Positions 46,371 through 59,064 of a DNA stretch of 64,000 nucleotides are shown piece by piece; the stretch's first letter is position 1, and each line of letters begins with the position of its first letter. The notes below the pieces were generated by a model that worked only from the letters and a program-made list of their open reading frames with translations, had not been told where the DNA came from and did no database searches. The position numbers and the translations under genes were made by a program. The DNA is from Golubevia sp. BC0850 (Eukaryota > Basidiomycota > Exobasidiomycetes > Golubeviales > Golubeviaceae). Where the stretch lies: assembly GCA_012976225.1 (NCBI GenBank), contig JAAVVG010000009.1:744001-808000 (forward strand), written 5' to 3'.

Positions 46371-46980
46371 GGTCGTCGATATTCATTCTTTTTTCAGGTG
46401 CTTTCACGAGCAGTCTTGGAGAATTTTGACTCCACGAAGGGTGAGAGATCGGTAGACATCAGACAAACCCCCTCTTTCCGATTTTTTCCGCCTCTTTCCC
46501 TTTTTCCCTTTCCTCCCACTTCTTTTTTGTTTCCCCTTCTTCTCTATCTTTTCCCCTGCAGTCAGATGATCACGGCCGACACCCATCCACACCGACCATC
46601 GTCACACCAACAATCAATTGTTCAACTCCTTTCAGCCTATCGAGCTCCTTTACAATCCTCTACAATCCTTTCCAAGGGTCAAGTCAGAGATTCGGACCGC
46701 AGGGGATCAAGAAGGCTCTGCTCCTCACCTCTACCTTTCTTTTCTTCTCGCCCGTCTGCTCTCCGTCCTGGCCAAACAAAGGGTTTCACTACGTTCAAGA
46801 AAGCGAGTTCAAAATCACGTCACATGCCACTTCGAAACGTTCTAAACTCTCAAGAACACAGAAGAGGCGATCTCTCCTTTCATTCCAAAAACATGAATGC
46901 TCTCCGATATTTTTTTCGGTGGCGTGTCTGACTGACATCTGACGACGCGTCCCGTTTCACCAAGCTGGTTCTCCTAGCGC

Positions 46981-47340
46981 TGAACTTGGTCTCCTTCTCA
47001 ACACGAAGCTAGAACCGGGCAGAATCTTTCCAAGCGAGATTCAAGTGCGCGGTTTCCTTTATAATGAGCGACACTTCCCTCGCAACTTTCTTTTCCCCTT
47101 TTCTCATCACTTTTGCCATTCACCTCCGAACCACCTGCTCTGGACTCGAACTCCAACTGTTATCGTTTCTTCAAATCATTTCAAATATTCACAAACCTCT
47201 AAACAGATTCAGTTGAAGCAAACAACCTTTGAGTTGGACAAGGTCCGGGGACGATGAGCTGTGAAAGGCCTTCGACTCTAACGACCATATGGGTTTCTCG
47301 CCTCTGGCAGGAGAATGGTTACGGGGTCGGTCCTTTTTTA
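46981..47340 (+). repeat. Diverged non-coding repeat, copy C
   Basis: Opens with GAACTTGGTCTCC like copy B and continues with AAGCTAGAACCGGGCAGAAT (47006), TTCCTTTATAATGAGCG (about 47054), ATCACTTTTGCCATTCACCT, CATTTCAAATATTCAC and CGACCATAT then GGGTTTCTCGCCTCT (about 47282). About 610 bp of unrelated DNA separates it from copy B. Confidence 0.75.
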
Positions 47341-48717
47341 GGATGTGTAGGCTCTTTGGTTCTGATCTCTACTGTCCGATGCTTGTAACGAGCTGTCGTT
47401 GGACATCCTGGTTCATCGAATGGCGTGAAGCTGATAGAACATACTTTTCTGGAAGTAAAGAAATCCAACTTCTGGATGTTCTTTCACTCTTCTCTACCTT
47501 CTTTTTTAATTCTTCTTTGACTTTCTCCTCTCCTCCCAAATTTTTCCCTCTCCATCCTTCCCATCAACCTTTGCGGTCGTTTTGAAAGCAGGACAGTGCA
47601 GAGAGAGAGCTAGCTCAGAGAGGATGAAGCTTCTCTCTCCAACCCTCCAAGCTCCAACTCTCTCCCCCATCTCCTTCTCTGAATTCACCAGATCTTCCCA
47701 GGGAATTTAAATCTCAATTTCGACCCTCTTACGTTGCCTTGTCTCCTTCAAAGACTGACCAGAGGGACCACTACTTTCATTCTCCTTTCCAACAGATCCA
47801 CCAGCTTCTGCTTTCGACAATACCAAATCCGCCACAGCGGACTTTGTAAACACGACTACCCGTACTGATGTTCCATTTCTGGCGATGATCACCAACTTGG
47901 AGATCTTGTCATCTTTACACCCCATCTAAAGAGCACCTTGTCTGCTGTAGATCACTCATTTGAGCAAAGCGGTTCGATAGAGATCAGGTGATCAAGTTGA
48001 GAGAGCTGGTTGGTGAGATTTAAGAAATCGAAGAGAGTAAAAACTTCTCCAATTTGCTAGTAGCTGAAGAGTAAGGATCTTGACTGAAATGAAATAGGGT
48101 CGTGAGTTTCCTTTTACCTTTCAGAATCATTGTCGACATGAAACGTGAAATGCAAAACAAGCACTTTCTCTCCTACCTTTCCCAGTTCAAAAGATATCTG
48201 CTTCTACGGAAGATCGACTCAAGGTTGACCAAGACAAAAGAGAAGAGGAAGAGTTAGTCGTTGGAGAGACGACTGAATGCCATCATCTTGGGGTTCAACA
48301 GCGCAAGAGATGTTGACAAACCCCAAAGAAGGCTTCGACTAGGTTCGCTTTTAATCGTTTCTTTCTTTCTTTTTCCTTTGATGATCAATTACAAAAAAAT
48401 TGATGCCCTTTCTTTCGATTGTCCTCGTCTGTTTCGTTTCCCTTCTCTCTTTCGACTCCCGCTTGACTGGTCTGAGGCTGCTCTATCTGGAGTAGATCCA
48501 CCGTATACCTGACATCAAGACCTTTCCTTGAGAAGGGTCTTCGGCTATGCGAGAACGAAAAGGAAATAGGAGACGTCAGTCAAAGAAGAGACTTGTGGAA
48601 GCAGAACGCTGCGTGAACTAGGCCGACTCCAGATGAACCAAAGGCCTGTAAGATCTGAAGAACTGGACCAACTCAGTTCCCTATCTTGTCGAACAGAAAA
48701 GATTAAAGGAAACAATA
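47341..48717. other. Gene-poor stretch with one small open frame
   Basis: On the minus strand, 47707-47925 encodes a 72-residue frame (MGCKDDKISKLVIIARNGTS then VRVVVFTKSAVADLVLSKAE) with a plausible alternating hydrophobic start and charged end. I do not recognise it and would not call it a gene without transcripts. Nothing else is seen. Confidence 0.3.
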
Positions 48718-50314
48718 CTAACTAACATCACCAGCATTCGATCTTCTCAAATGAACTCTTCCAGTAGTAAACATCTTTTCCTTTTCAGTTTCTCTCCTTC
48801 TCTTTAACCAAAGATCCCTTAACTCTTTCTCTTGAAAAAGACTTCCATCTTGAGCATGAGTGGGATTTTTAGGAACCACGACTTCTTTCAAATTTTTCTC
48901 ATGAAGAGATCTTGAAGTGATTGCTTGATCAACCATTGTTCTTCCAAAAGTTCTCCGACATAGGTTTATAAGCAGCCGTATCGAAATGATAGAGTAATTG
49001 AAAGACTTCTAAAGATTCAGGTGACGGAGTTTCAGGATGTTCAGATAAAGGTTCGAGACAATGAGAATCGACGGTCAAGACTCTTAGATTCTTGAAAGAT
49101 ACGAAATCAGTTGGATGATGGTGGTGGTGATGATTGTTGTTATGGTTGTTATTGTCATGCTCATGATACTGATGGGGATCTGGAGTGATTCCTATGAGGC
49201 GAATGTGCTTCATCGAAGAATAAGATGATTCTAAACCTCTCAACGTTCCAGTAAAGAGATAAGTATCATCCTTCTCATTTGCAGTTTCCCTCTCAGAATT
49301 TAATTCCAAAGTAGCAAATCTTTAGTTACTCCCAGTAAATTATAAACCGCTTCACTTTTCTTGTTTCCCCCTTTCCAGGTACGATGAATTCTGCGTCTAA
49401 CGCCCACCAAGTTCTAGGATTATCCTTTTCAGCTACAATCTGGGTTTCAAAGACAATCTTTTAACATTAGACTTCCCTTTGAAACTGTCACTAAACTCTG
49501 AAAGGTACTTGAAATCATGAGTCGCAGTTACACAGAAAGCTAAAGCTGCTTCTTCTAAGTTCTCACAGACTGGAAAAGCCAGACGCAATTCCTTGCATAA
49601 ATGTGTAGATTTGAAGCTTGATCACCCCAAATCGGGATATGGAGAGTCTTGAGAGAATGGTCAAGGAAATGAGTAGGAAAAGATCTTCCATTAATCTTCG
49701 ATTGGAATGGGAAGAAAGCTTTGTTACTTTCTAGAATTAAAGTTTCAAGATTTGTTGTGGCTTCGTAAATCCCTCTGTTCATTACTTGCATTCCTTCTGC
49801 TTCATCTCTACCTGATTTGGAGTGGGAACGAAACTCTCGTTGCAAGGCGACCATTAAAAAGAAATCAAGATACGAGGTAACGCGAAAGTGGATATAAGAG
49901 ACGAGCTCTCCATACTTGAGGTCTTAATCCTGTTGACCTTGGTGAATAGACGGTATAGGGAAGGTAGACCTGAATAAGGAGTTACGATACTTTGAAGAGA
50001 GTAAGGAAAGTAGAACTTGAAGTTCGTCCTGCTAGTTCTAGCTAAAGAGCGGAGAGTGAGATCCCTCAATCTGTGAATGAAAACGAGGAAAATGAAGATA
50101 AGTGACGATCCTGCATTGAGAGAGTACTGAGTAGTCAGAGGATATGTCAAACTCACTTTTTCTCTCTTTCTCTTCGATGCCAATTGACGGAATCGTTTAG
50201 TTCTGCTGATTGCCTGATAAATTCAACCAGAAGAAGGCCAACGTCTTGTGGAGCTTTATCTAAACTTGCACCTTTGTTCTTAACTGATTTCTTTGTTCTG
50301 CTTCTTCCACTCAT
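48718..50314 (-). pseudogene. F-box-like family gene, copy 3, decayed
   Basis: Exon 1 (50157-50314) encodes MSGRSRTKKSVKNKGASLDK then APQDVGLLLVEFIRQSAELN and HRREREKK. A phase-2 intron (50071-50156, GTGAGT...CAG) follows. Exon 2 then opens with LRDLTLRSLARTSRTNFKFY, matching copy 1 in splice phase and motif. Later parts lie in shifted frames: EATTNLETLILESNKAFFPF (about 49.7 kb), then SFKGKSNVKRLSLKP (the copy 2 motif), then FKNLRVLTVDSHCLEPL with a His/Asn tract, and finally AITSRSLHEKNLKEVVVPKN down to 48718. At least three frame interruptions make it a host pseudogene unless undetected introns bridge them. Confidence 0.6.
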
Positions 50315-50420
50315 TTCTCAAAACGTTGTTTGGGTTGGGAAGAAGAGAGAGAAGCTAAAAAGTGCATAAAAGCGAGACTTTTCCTTCTTATACCCTCAAG
50401 CCGCCTCAATCGAATCAAGA

Positions 50421-51604
<1,184 letters not shown>

Positions 51605-52015
51605 GCGTCAGCAAATCTCGCCTTCCGATCTACAATTCTCGTTTCATTTCCTCAAAAGCCTCGCATCCTTCATTTTCTTCTCAATTCTCATCAAGTTATT
51701 CTCGTTGCAAAGAAAACCAAAGAAAATCAACAAGAATCTTTCTCGGTATCCCAAATCTCTCTGTAGCAACGCACTCATCGAATCAGTAAATATAAAGGAT
51801 CCATGTCAGTTTCCACTCGAATGAATGTGCTTCTCGCATCTCAAACCCACCAGAATCGAAACAGGTGTTAAAATAAGAGTCTTTGTTATTAATAGTACAA
51901 AAATCAAAAGTACAGAATGCTTCAATACGCAGATGAAATTAAAGCAAAAGCAACATGACAACTCTACAAGGAAAAGAAGGTAAAGATCAAGCATCTAATT
52001 CCCCCCGTCTCATCT
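51605..52015. other. Intergenic, convergent 3' ends
   Basis: AT-rich 3' flanks of RBX1 (+) and nudE (-). No gene is seen. Confidence 0.4.
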
Positions 52016-54840
52016 TTATTTGGCATTTTCCCTAACATTTGAACTGGTCCTAGCTCGAGCAGGAGTCCCAGAAGTTCCAATCCTATTCCAAGAAGAAGGA
52101 GGTCCTCCTGGTTGATCATTTCCGATTCTCTCCTTATTCTCAGCTGCTAACCTACTTGCGATCGAAGAGCTGACCTTTCCATTAGCTGTGGCTACTGAAG
52201 TTCCGACACTTGAGCCTCTCGGTCGAGCGATTCCAGTAGCAGTGTTACTAACAGAACTTCTCCGTCTAATAGAAGCTGAAAGAGGTAACCTATTAGAATG
52301 ATGAGAAGGAGGTTCTTCATTTAAGAAGGAAGGCGAAATAGTTCGTTCGTGATTTGAAGTGGTGGTATTAGAAGAAGAAGGATGTTGAGGTTTGGAAGGA
52401 GAGACTGAACCTCCTCTTAATCTAGCGTTAGCGTTATGGCTTCTCATGTCGGGAGTGACTGATCTAGGTAATGGCGGAGTTTCTCTACCTGCTCCTCCAA
52501 CGTTCGATAACCTAGAAGTAGGTCTACGATTCGTTGATTTCGATAAACCATTAGAAGGAAGAGGAATCGAAGAAATTGATTTGTTTCCATCGAAGGACTC
52601 TCTGGGTCTGGCTATGCTTCTCATTAAATTTGAATTTGGAGCTGGAGAAGCAGAACTTGAAGGTCCATTACTTGTTCCTAATCGAGAAGAAGGTCTTGGA
52701 ATAGCTGAATTCTCAGCTTCAGGCCTTTGAGAAATTTGGACTCTTTTCTTGAGTTCGGACTGGTCGTTGAAGAAAAGGTGGGGGGAAGATGAAAGCGTTA
52801 GACCACTTCTTTCAACCTTTAGAGAAAGAGCAAAGACCATTAATCACCTGTAAAGCTTCAATCTTACTCCTCGAAGCATTCCAATTCCTCTTCGAAGCTC
52901 CAGCAGCAGCAGCTGTGCTCTCCCTTCTCAATCCAGAAATTGGAACTCTATCTCTAGCTCTAGAAACCGCACTGGCAGCAGATCTAGGAGTCAAATTCAA
53001 CCCAGAAACAGAAACCGACATTGCAGGATTTTGATTGGAATCCGCCTCTCTTCTAATAGATCTTCGTTTCTCAGCAGCTACGTTTGGACTTTCATTGACA
53101 TTCAAGATGTTCATATTCCTACTTGCTGAAGTTGATGAAGTCATTCCATTTATTCCATTAACACCGTTTTGATTCAAATCTCTAATATCATAACTCCCTC
53201 TTCTTGCATGACTTAGAGAATCTGCTAGTCTAACATTTCTTCTTGGATTCGTACTTGTAATAGTTGCAGATAGAGGTCTTTCTCTTTCTTTTGCTAGACT
53301 GGAGGATGGTCTGGCTGGTTGCCCCATGTTGGTGTTGGAATTAGGTCGAACTACTAGATCTGAAAGACTCATGTCCTCAGGATGGGATTTGGAATTGAGA
53401 GGTGAGGTGTCGGATGTTGTTGAGACTGGAGTTTGAGTTCTTGATTGATTGGAGAGCATGTTTTGAGTTTGTTCCTTTAAGACCGCACATTCTTCGTTGA
53501 GATCTGGAGAGGGTGGGAGATGGGATCGAGAGTGAGTTCTGCTACCCACCCTCCTCTCTCTTCAAGATGATTCCAAGATGTCATACAGGACTGAGCGGAA
53601 AATGCCACTAACCTCTAACTTCATCTTTCAACCTCTGATTCTCTTCCTCCAGACGAGACTTCTCGGTTAATTCGTCTTCTAACAGAGCCGTCTTCTCTAT
53701 AGCCCTGTTGTAACGGCTTTCCATGTCTGCTAATGAAGAGGCTACCACTCTATTTGATTTCGATTCCAATGTTTTCAAGGGGGTAAGACAGGTCAGCAAA
53801 GCGGGTGCGACGAATAGAGGAAGGAACTGTCCAACGTCCCTCTACTCACCTCTCTGCGTTTTCCAGCTCATCATTATCCAACTCCATGTCCCTCAGTTTC
53901 TCTTTGTAATTGTTGTGAGAATCTCTGAGCTGTTTGAGCTCTTTGTCCATTACCGCTAAAGATGAATTGTGTTCTGATAGAAGTCTTTGGTATTTGGTCT
54001 GCGAGGTGGGACAGAGTGAGATGAGGTGAGGAGGGACTCGTAAACATGGACGCCATCGCAGACCTCGAAAACCATTAACCTTCTTCTGACGGCTGGATTT
54101 GTGATGATACTGATCGCATACATCCAACTGCCCCGTCTCATGGAGCTGTCCTTCTCTCAGCCCCCTTCTCTCCCATCTTTGTCTAGTGCAGACCAGTTGC
54201 AGAGTGTCTATCTTCTGCTACAAATTCTGAATGTCTTTGTAGAGAGAGAGAGAGTCAGAAGATCGATTGAGCTGGCAAAGATCCACAAAGGATCAGAAAG
54301 CACCCAACACCTCTAAGTGAAGCCTCAAGTCCGCCTGTTCTGGCTACTCCGACTCCGTCACTTAGCTATCCATCACTAGTAAGAGATTTCAAATTCTCAT
54401 TCAAGTAATCTAGCCGCCGCACACTTAGCTCCTCTTCCGTTCAGACGCTTGTCCTCCCTCTGTGGTTCCACCACCTCTCTCTGCTCAACTCACCTTCCAT
54501 TCATCCACACTGCCCTTAAACTCCTCTATCTTTTTCTGCATGTCATCACCTTTCCTATTAGATGCAGACAACTCTGCGTCCAATTCAGCTTCCATCTCCT
54601 TTGAAGTCTCCACGAAATCTTGCAACTCTGATTCAGTCCTTCGAAGTAGATCCTCTAGGTTTTCACATTTCGACTTGTAGTCTTCGATTTCTGCCTTGTC
54701 AGATTTTGCTTGCTTCTTGAGGTGATCAATTTGATCTTGTGGGGTGGCGAAACTGTGAAGGAAAGAAGCGCAGTGGTTAGACTTGAAGATAAGAGAAAGA
54801 GGGAAAGGGGAAGAGGGGAAGAGACTCACTCTTCGGACAT
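52016..54840 (-). CDS. nudE: NudE/Ndel1-type dynein regulator
   Basis: Six exons, 54830-54840, 54494-54752, 53850-53998, 53613-53749, 52848-53503 and 52016-52759, close to 651 residues. NudE links Lis1 to cytoplasmic dynein and acts in nuclear migration and spindle positioning. Residues ~8-185 are a continuous coiled coil (DQIDHLKKQAKSDKAEIEDY..., LLSEHNSSLAVMDKELKQLR). The NudE signature follows as DMELDNDELENAERVVASSL, ADMESRYNRAIEKTALLEDE and LEEENQRLKDEVRDLNEECA. The remaining ~450 residues are Ser/Arg/Pro-rich and disordered. The first coding exon has 11 nt (MSE plus GA) and is required to reach an ATG in phase. The 495-nt intron after exon 2 is unusually long for this window. Confidence 0.92.
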
Positions 54841-56409
54841 CTTGGTTGAAGAAAACCTTCTATCTGTGGTTGAATCCCAAGAGGATTTCTTGAGTTCTTG
54901 TCCGAGATTGACTTGAGGTTCTTGATTTATTGATGGGAGCGTTGAGACGTTGAGAGGAGAAGCACCACAACACTGCTTGAGAGAAAACATCGCGTCCGAA
55001 AACCCGCGATTCTGTCGCAAAAGCGTGCAAGCTTCTCTTGAGGCACGTAGAATCAGTCAGACAAACGGCATGTTTGAACGAAAAAAAAGGAATTGAATTG
55101 GTGTGTGGGTGGTGGGTGTGAAGAGAGAGAACAATGAAATGAACTCTTTCTTTCCAAGAGATGAGTACAACAAGAACCAGCTAGGTGCAGATTCGATCAA
55201 AGGAGAAAATTCTCAATTCTAACTCGCAGAAAATCCAGTAAGCCATGTGAGATTCCGGAGGATGTCGGCTTACGCTGCCAGGAGTGCGACATTCGGAAAC
55301 TCGACTCTTTGAACGACGACAAGAGGAGGAAAGAAAGGTCTAAGCTGAACGAACGATACTGTCGCCATGCCTACTGATAGATCAAGACTTGGAGTAAGAA
55401 GATGGAGGTGAAGGTGAGGGTGAGGTGAAGGTGAAGGTGAAGGTGAAGGTGAAAGAAGGGGGGAGGCTAGAGAAAGAGTGGAAAAGGGGGGGGGGAGAAG
55501 AGATGGGTCAGTGGTCTGAAACGATTCATAGTTGAGGAGGAAAGTTTCGGAAACCTTGAAGAGACTCACTTGAACAGTGGGAAATGGGTAAAGTGAGGAA
55601 TGAAGGAGAAATGAACTGGGGTAGGAAAGAGGTGAACAGAAAAGAAAAAAAGAAAGTGAAGTCAGTCAATCCGTCAGACCGCTGATGGGCTCTAGACGAC
55701 TAAGTGAATGAAACCAAGAGGGTCAGAAGTACTCACAGTAGCTAGAAACCGAAAGATGAATAAAAGAAGGGCACCGAGAACAAAATCCTAGCCGTGGATT
55801 TTCTGTGAAGAAAGAGAAAACGAAAGCGAAAGACGGATCTAAAGAGAGTGAAGGTGAATGTGAACAAGCGACTGAAACCAATTGACGGAAAACATAAAGT
55901 AAAAAGAAGTATACCCAAGAAGAAAGAAGAAAGTCAAGGGAAAAATTAAAGAAGAGAAGGCGTCCATTGTCCGTTAGCGTCCGTTTTTTGTTGAGGTTTT
56001 GGTGTTATGTTACTTTTGAAGTATGCTTTTCATGGCTTTGAAAAAATTGTGAAATGGAAGAAGAGTAAGAAGGAAGTCAGCGTGCTGTCAAGACGCTTCA
56101 CTCCCTTTCCACCTCGAACGCACTCACCTAATCTCGAAGTTGCAGAGTGAGAGGCGTAGACAGCAGCGCAATGAGATCTAGAGTACTCAATTGAGTGACC
56201 ATTTCTACTCTTCCAAACGCGTTTGAGACTCTTCTTTCTGTCTTGAAGCTCGAATCTCCATTCACTGGTCCTCAACGACTGACGCTCGCACTCTGGGAGG
56301 TCGAGCTGAAAGTCGGATTGGACCTTGTAATCTTGATCCCAACCCAAGAAAGCAGAAACAGGATCACATTGTTCCCTGGTGATCTTCTCGATCAGATGTT
56401 CTACCTTGT
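54841..56409. other. Intergenic, nudE promoter and flank
   Basis: About 1.6 kb of mostly purine-rich DNA with no supportable gene. A 99-codon minus-strand frame at 55270-55569 is created by the (GGTGAA)n tract and was rejected. Confidence 0.4.
55405..55454. repeat. (GGTGAA)n microsatellite
   Basis: About seven imperfect GGTGAA/GGTGAG units in tandem, followed by GAAAGAAGGGGGG-type purine runs. Confidence 0.9.
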
Positions 56410-56946
56410 CTAGATTGCACAGAACCCATTCAAAGGCAAGTGACTCGGTAGCAGAGGCTTGGCCGGCTTGATGCTACCATCCGAGTGAATGGAAGTAACC
56501 TTCCAACAGTAGACCTCTTGAACCGCCATGGAAGGATCGAAAGAGACGGAAGCCTTAGACTTTGACTTGATTCCATCTTGAGGGCGGCTTTTGAGCGATG
56601 ACTTCAATCCATTTGAGTTGGCGACCTTCTTGAAGGGAGGGAGAGTAGCCTGGTAAGAGGCGACGTTGGGCTGATCTCTTTCGGAGTTCGATTCTTTCTG
56701 AGCCAACGCCTGGAGAAGAGATTGGTTGTAGTCGCTGAGCTTGGAGAAGTCGACAACATCCTGGTGTCTAGCCACGAAAATGAGCTTGGCGTCCGCGACG
56801 TTATTGGAGCTGGCTGGTTTGATGGATTCATCCCAGAAAGGAGCGAGCCTGAGGGAGCGCGGAGCGGTTACTAGGTTGTGGATGGATTTGGATGGAAAGG
56901 AGGTGGTGAAAGGAGAAGGAATGATGGTGGTGCTGATGGAAGGCAT
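56410..56946 (-). CDS. Hypothetical protein
   Basis: A single-exon frame of 178 residues from MPSISTTIIPSPFTTSFPSK. An in-frame ATG 49 codons upstream (57093) would add a hydrophobic N-terminus (MLELLLLSFLTTLFKPS). I prefer the shorter form, because the upstream segment is low in complexity and lies where a leader is expected. Visible features are LVTAPRSLRLAPFWDESIKP, a folded-looking DAKLIFVARHQDVVDFSKLS DYNQ helix, a basic linker and KASVSFDPSMAVQEVYCW. The last resembles the (K)xVxF-plus-acidic style of docking motifs such as PP1 sites, but this is speculative. I do not recognise the family. Confidence 0.5.
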   Translation of the reverse strand: MPSISTTIIPSPFTTSFPSKSIHNLVTAPRSLRLAPFWDESIKPASSNNVADAKLIFVARHQDVVDFSKLSDYNQSLLQALAQKESNSERDQPNVASYQATLPPFKKVANSNGLKSSLKSRPQDGIKSKSKASVSFDPSMAVQEVYCWKVTSIHSDGSIKPAKPLLPSHLPLNGFCAI

Positions 56947-57093
56947 GATGTACGTAGTAAAGGGATGTCGTAGGTGGCTGGATGTTCTTACTGTGCCTTG
57001 TATGGAGGTGGTGAGAGCGCGTTGACCAAAGTGAAGTAAGATGGATGGTTTGAATAGTGTGGTTAGGAAGGAAAGAAGTAGAAGCTCGAGCAA

Positions 57094-59064
57094 CCCGATG
57101 ACTTTCTTTGGCCAAGCGCGCTCGCACGCTCTCTCCTCACCTGACCGATCGCCTAATCTCTTTCCTTCCTCTGATTCACCAATTTTCTAATCAATTAGAC
57201 TTGGTTCAGCTCGTTTCTAGTCCATTTGGAACCCCTTCGACTCGTCTAGTAAGGATTTGATGAGCTTTAGCTTCGGGGTCTTGGTGCTGCTGCTCGCTCT
57301 CGACGGCAGCACCTTCTTCTTCCTCAGCTTTCCACTCTCAAGTACCAGCTCGCACTGATCACTTTGTCTAGTCACTGCGGTGGGTCTGTTCTTTCCTCGA
57401 GCTGGGCATAAAGATGGTACTGGAGGAGCTGGAAGCTACGGTTCATCATCAGATTGAATTCTGGCACAAGAGTTTAATTGAAAGGTAATGGCATTGCGGT
57501 TACAAAGACAGTCTACATTTATCGTAAAGGTTGTTTGATTACATTTGCTTATAGCATAGCAGAAATTGAGGGTCATCGATTTGATTGACGACAGGCAGAT
57601 GAAATGCCAGGGAAAAGGGGTGGGAAGCAGAAGCAGGTCTTCCTCTCTTCCTCTTAGACAAATTAAGCAATGGCTGTAGTAGCCATCAAAGACAATCTTT
57701 CGAGGAGTATCTTCAAAGATTCATTCTCTTTTGGCTCTGGGAGATGAGATTTCGAGCGATCCGCACTTGAACGAGGTTGACTCGAAAGGATGAGATGTCG
57801 CCATTTAAGGACTGCTCTTGTACTGAAACTCTCTAGAACAAGTAATATCAAGGCTATCAGCAGAGCTCGAGAGAATGAAAAGAGGCGTCCAAAAAAGGAG
57901 ATTTGGTGAATGGCCTCGCCACTCGACTCTATCGTCCAGATGTGCTCATTGTATGGCTGATTGGTAGATACTACGTTTACTTCTCTGGAGACTGACTCCA
58001 GGAAGAGCTTTTGTCTGTCCATTGGTGTGATGTTCAGAGAGAAGGAGCCAGAGGAGAGCAGAATGGAAGCTCCTGTCGAAGATTGGCTTGGTCCAACGTC
58101 TAAGTTCTAATAACTCCAACTATAGCTAACTGCTCAAAGTTGGGACGAGATCACGAGAAACGTCCAGTAAGGAGTTAAACGAAACGATCACACGATCAGA
58201 TAACAGACCTAAGCTCAAGGACCGACTTCGAGGCTTGATCTTTACTTCGGTGTGCTCGAGGAAACTGTCGGGGGGGAAAGAAAAAGGAGAAAGGACATCG
58301 GTCCTCGGGTGACTTCCCTTGTCTCTCACCCGAAACCCTGTTTCCTCTTGCTTTCTTTTGTTTTGGTTTGTTTTGTGCAAAGAGGTGGTCGGTCTAGATC
58401 TTGAATGGGAGATGGGTATTGAAGTAGGCGGGCCCGGGTGTGGGCCACCTGCGAATCCAATTTCAAAGTGAAGCGTGGTCCCCTGCCTCTGCTTGTGGAT
58501 GGGTATCGGTCTCCCTGTCCTCGGGCGTCTTCTTTCTCTTGAAGTATTGAGAGCCTTCCCATGCCTTTCTAACGCCTTTTAGAGTACATAGATCAAGCTC
58601 TCTCAAGAAGAAGTGGTGAAGTTGCCTCTTCTTGGTCCTCTCGCTGACTCGCTCTCAAAATTGATAGAAATTCGGACCGAAGGGAAGTGCGGGGCATGCG
58701 GGCAGGGAACTGGAATCCGCGGCAGAGAGTTTCAATTCAAGGCACAAACTCGTGTCGGACCTCACCTATCTTTTTTCCGTCTTCTCTTCAAGTGGCTGCT
58801 TGCCAAAATGAGAAGTGTCGGAGTGGGAACTGTCTGGCAGGGGGAGAGGACTTCTAAAAAATGGACCCGATCAGCGTATGCGTCAGATTCGTCCCTCCCT
58901 CCCCACACTCCTGGAATTCCTTTATAAGCCTCTGTTCTCTCTTGTGTATCTCTTCCCTCCCTCGTCGTTTCTCTTCACCTTCTTCTTCCCACCTTTCTCC
59001 CTCTCTTCTCTGGTCCACTTATCAAGTCCTTCTCCTACCTTCTCTCTCCATCACACGACTAGCA
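57094..59064. other. Gene-poor stretch upstream of the aquaporin
   Basis: About 2 kb. The only frame of note is 57663-58022 (-), 119 residues with one possible TM helix (ALLIALILLVLESF) and no recognisable family. I leave it uncalled. The last ~250 bp are strongly pyrimidine-rich and probably hold the aquaporin core promoter and leader. Confidence 0.35.

Noticed and set aside
45601-47340. The three repeats as parts of a mobile element
   Set aside because: I could find no terminal inverted repeats, target-site duplications or coding remnants, so an element family cannot be named from the sequence alone.
55270-55569. 99-codon minus-strand frame rich in Ser/Pro
   Set aside because: It is produced by the (GGTGAA)n tract and has no support outside it.
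57663-58022. 119-codon minus-strand frame with one possible TM helix
   Set aside because: It is isolated, without family resemblance, neighbouring exons or promoter signs. It was kept only as a note in the intergenic entry.
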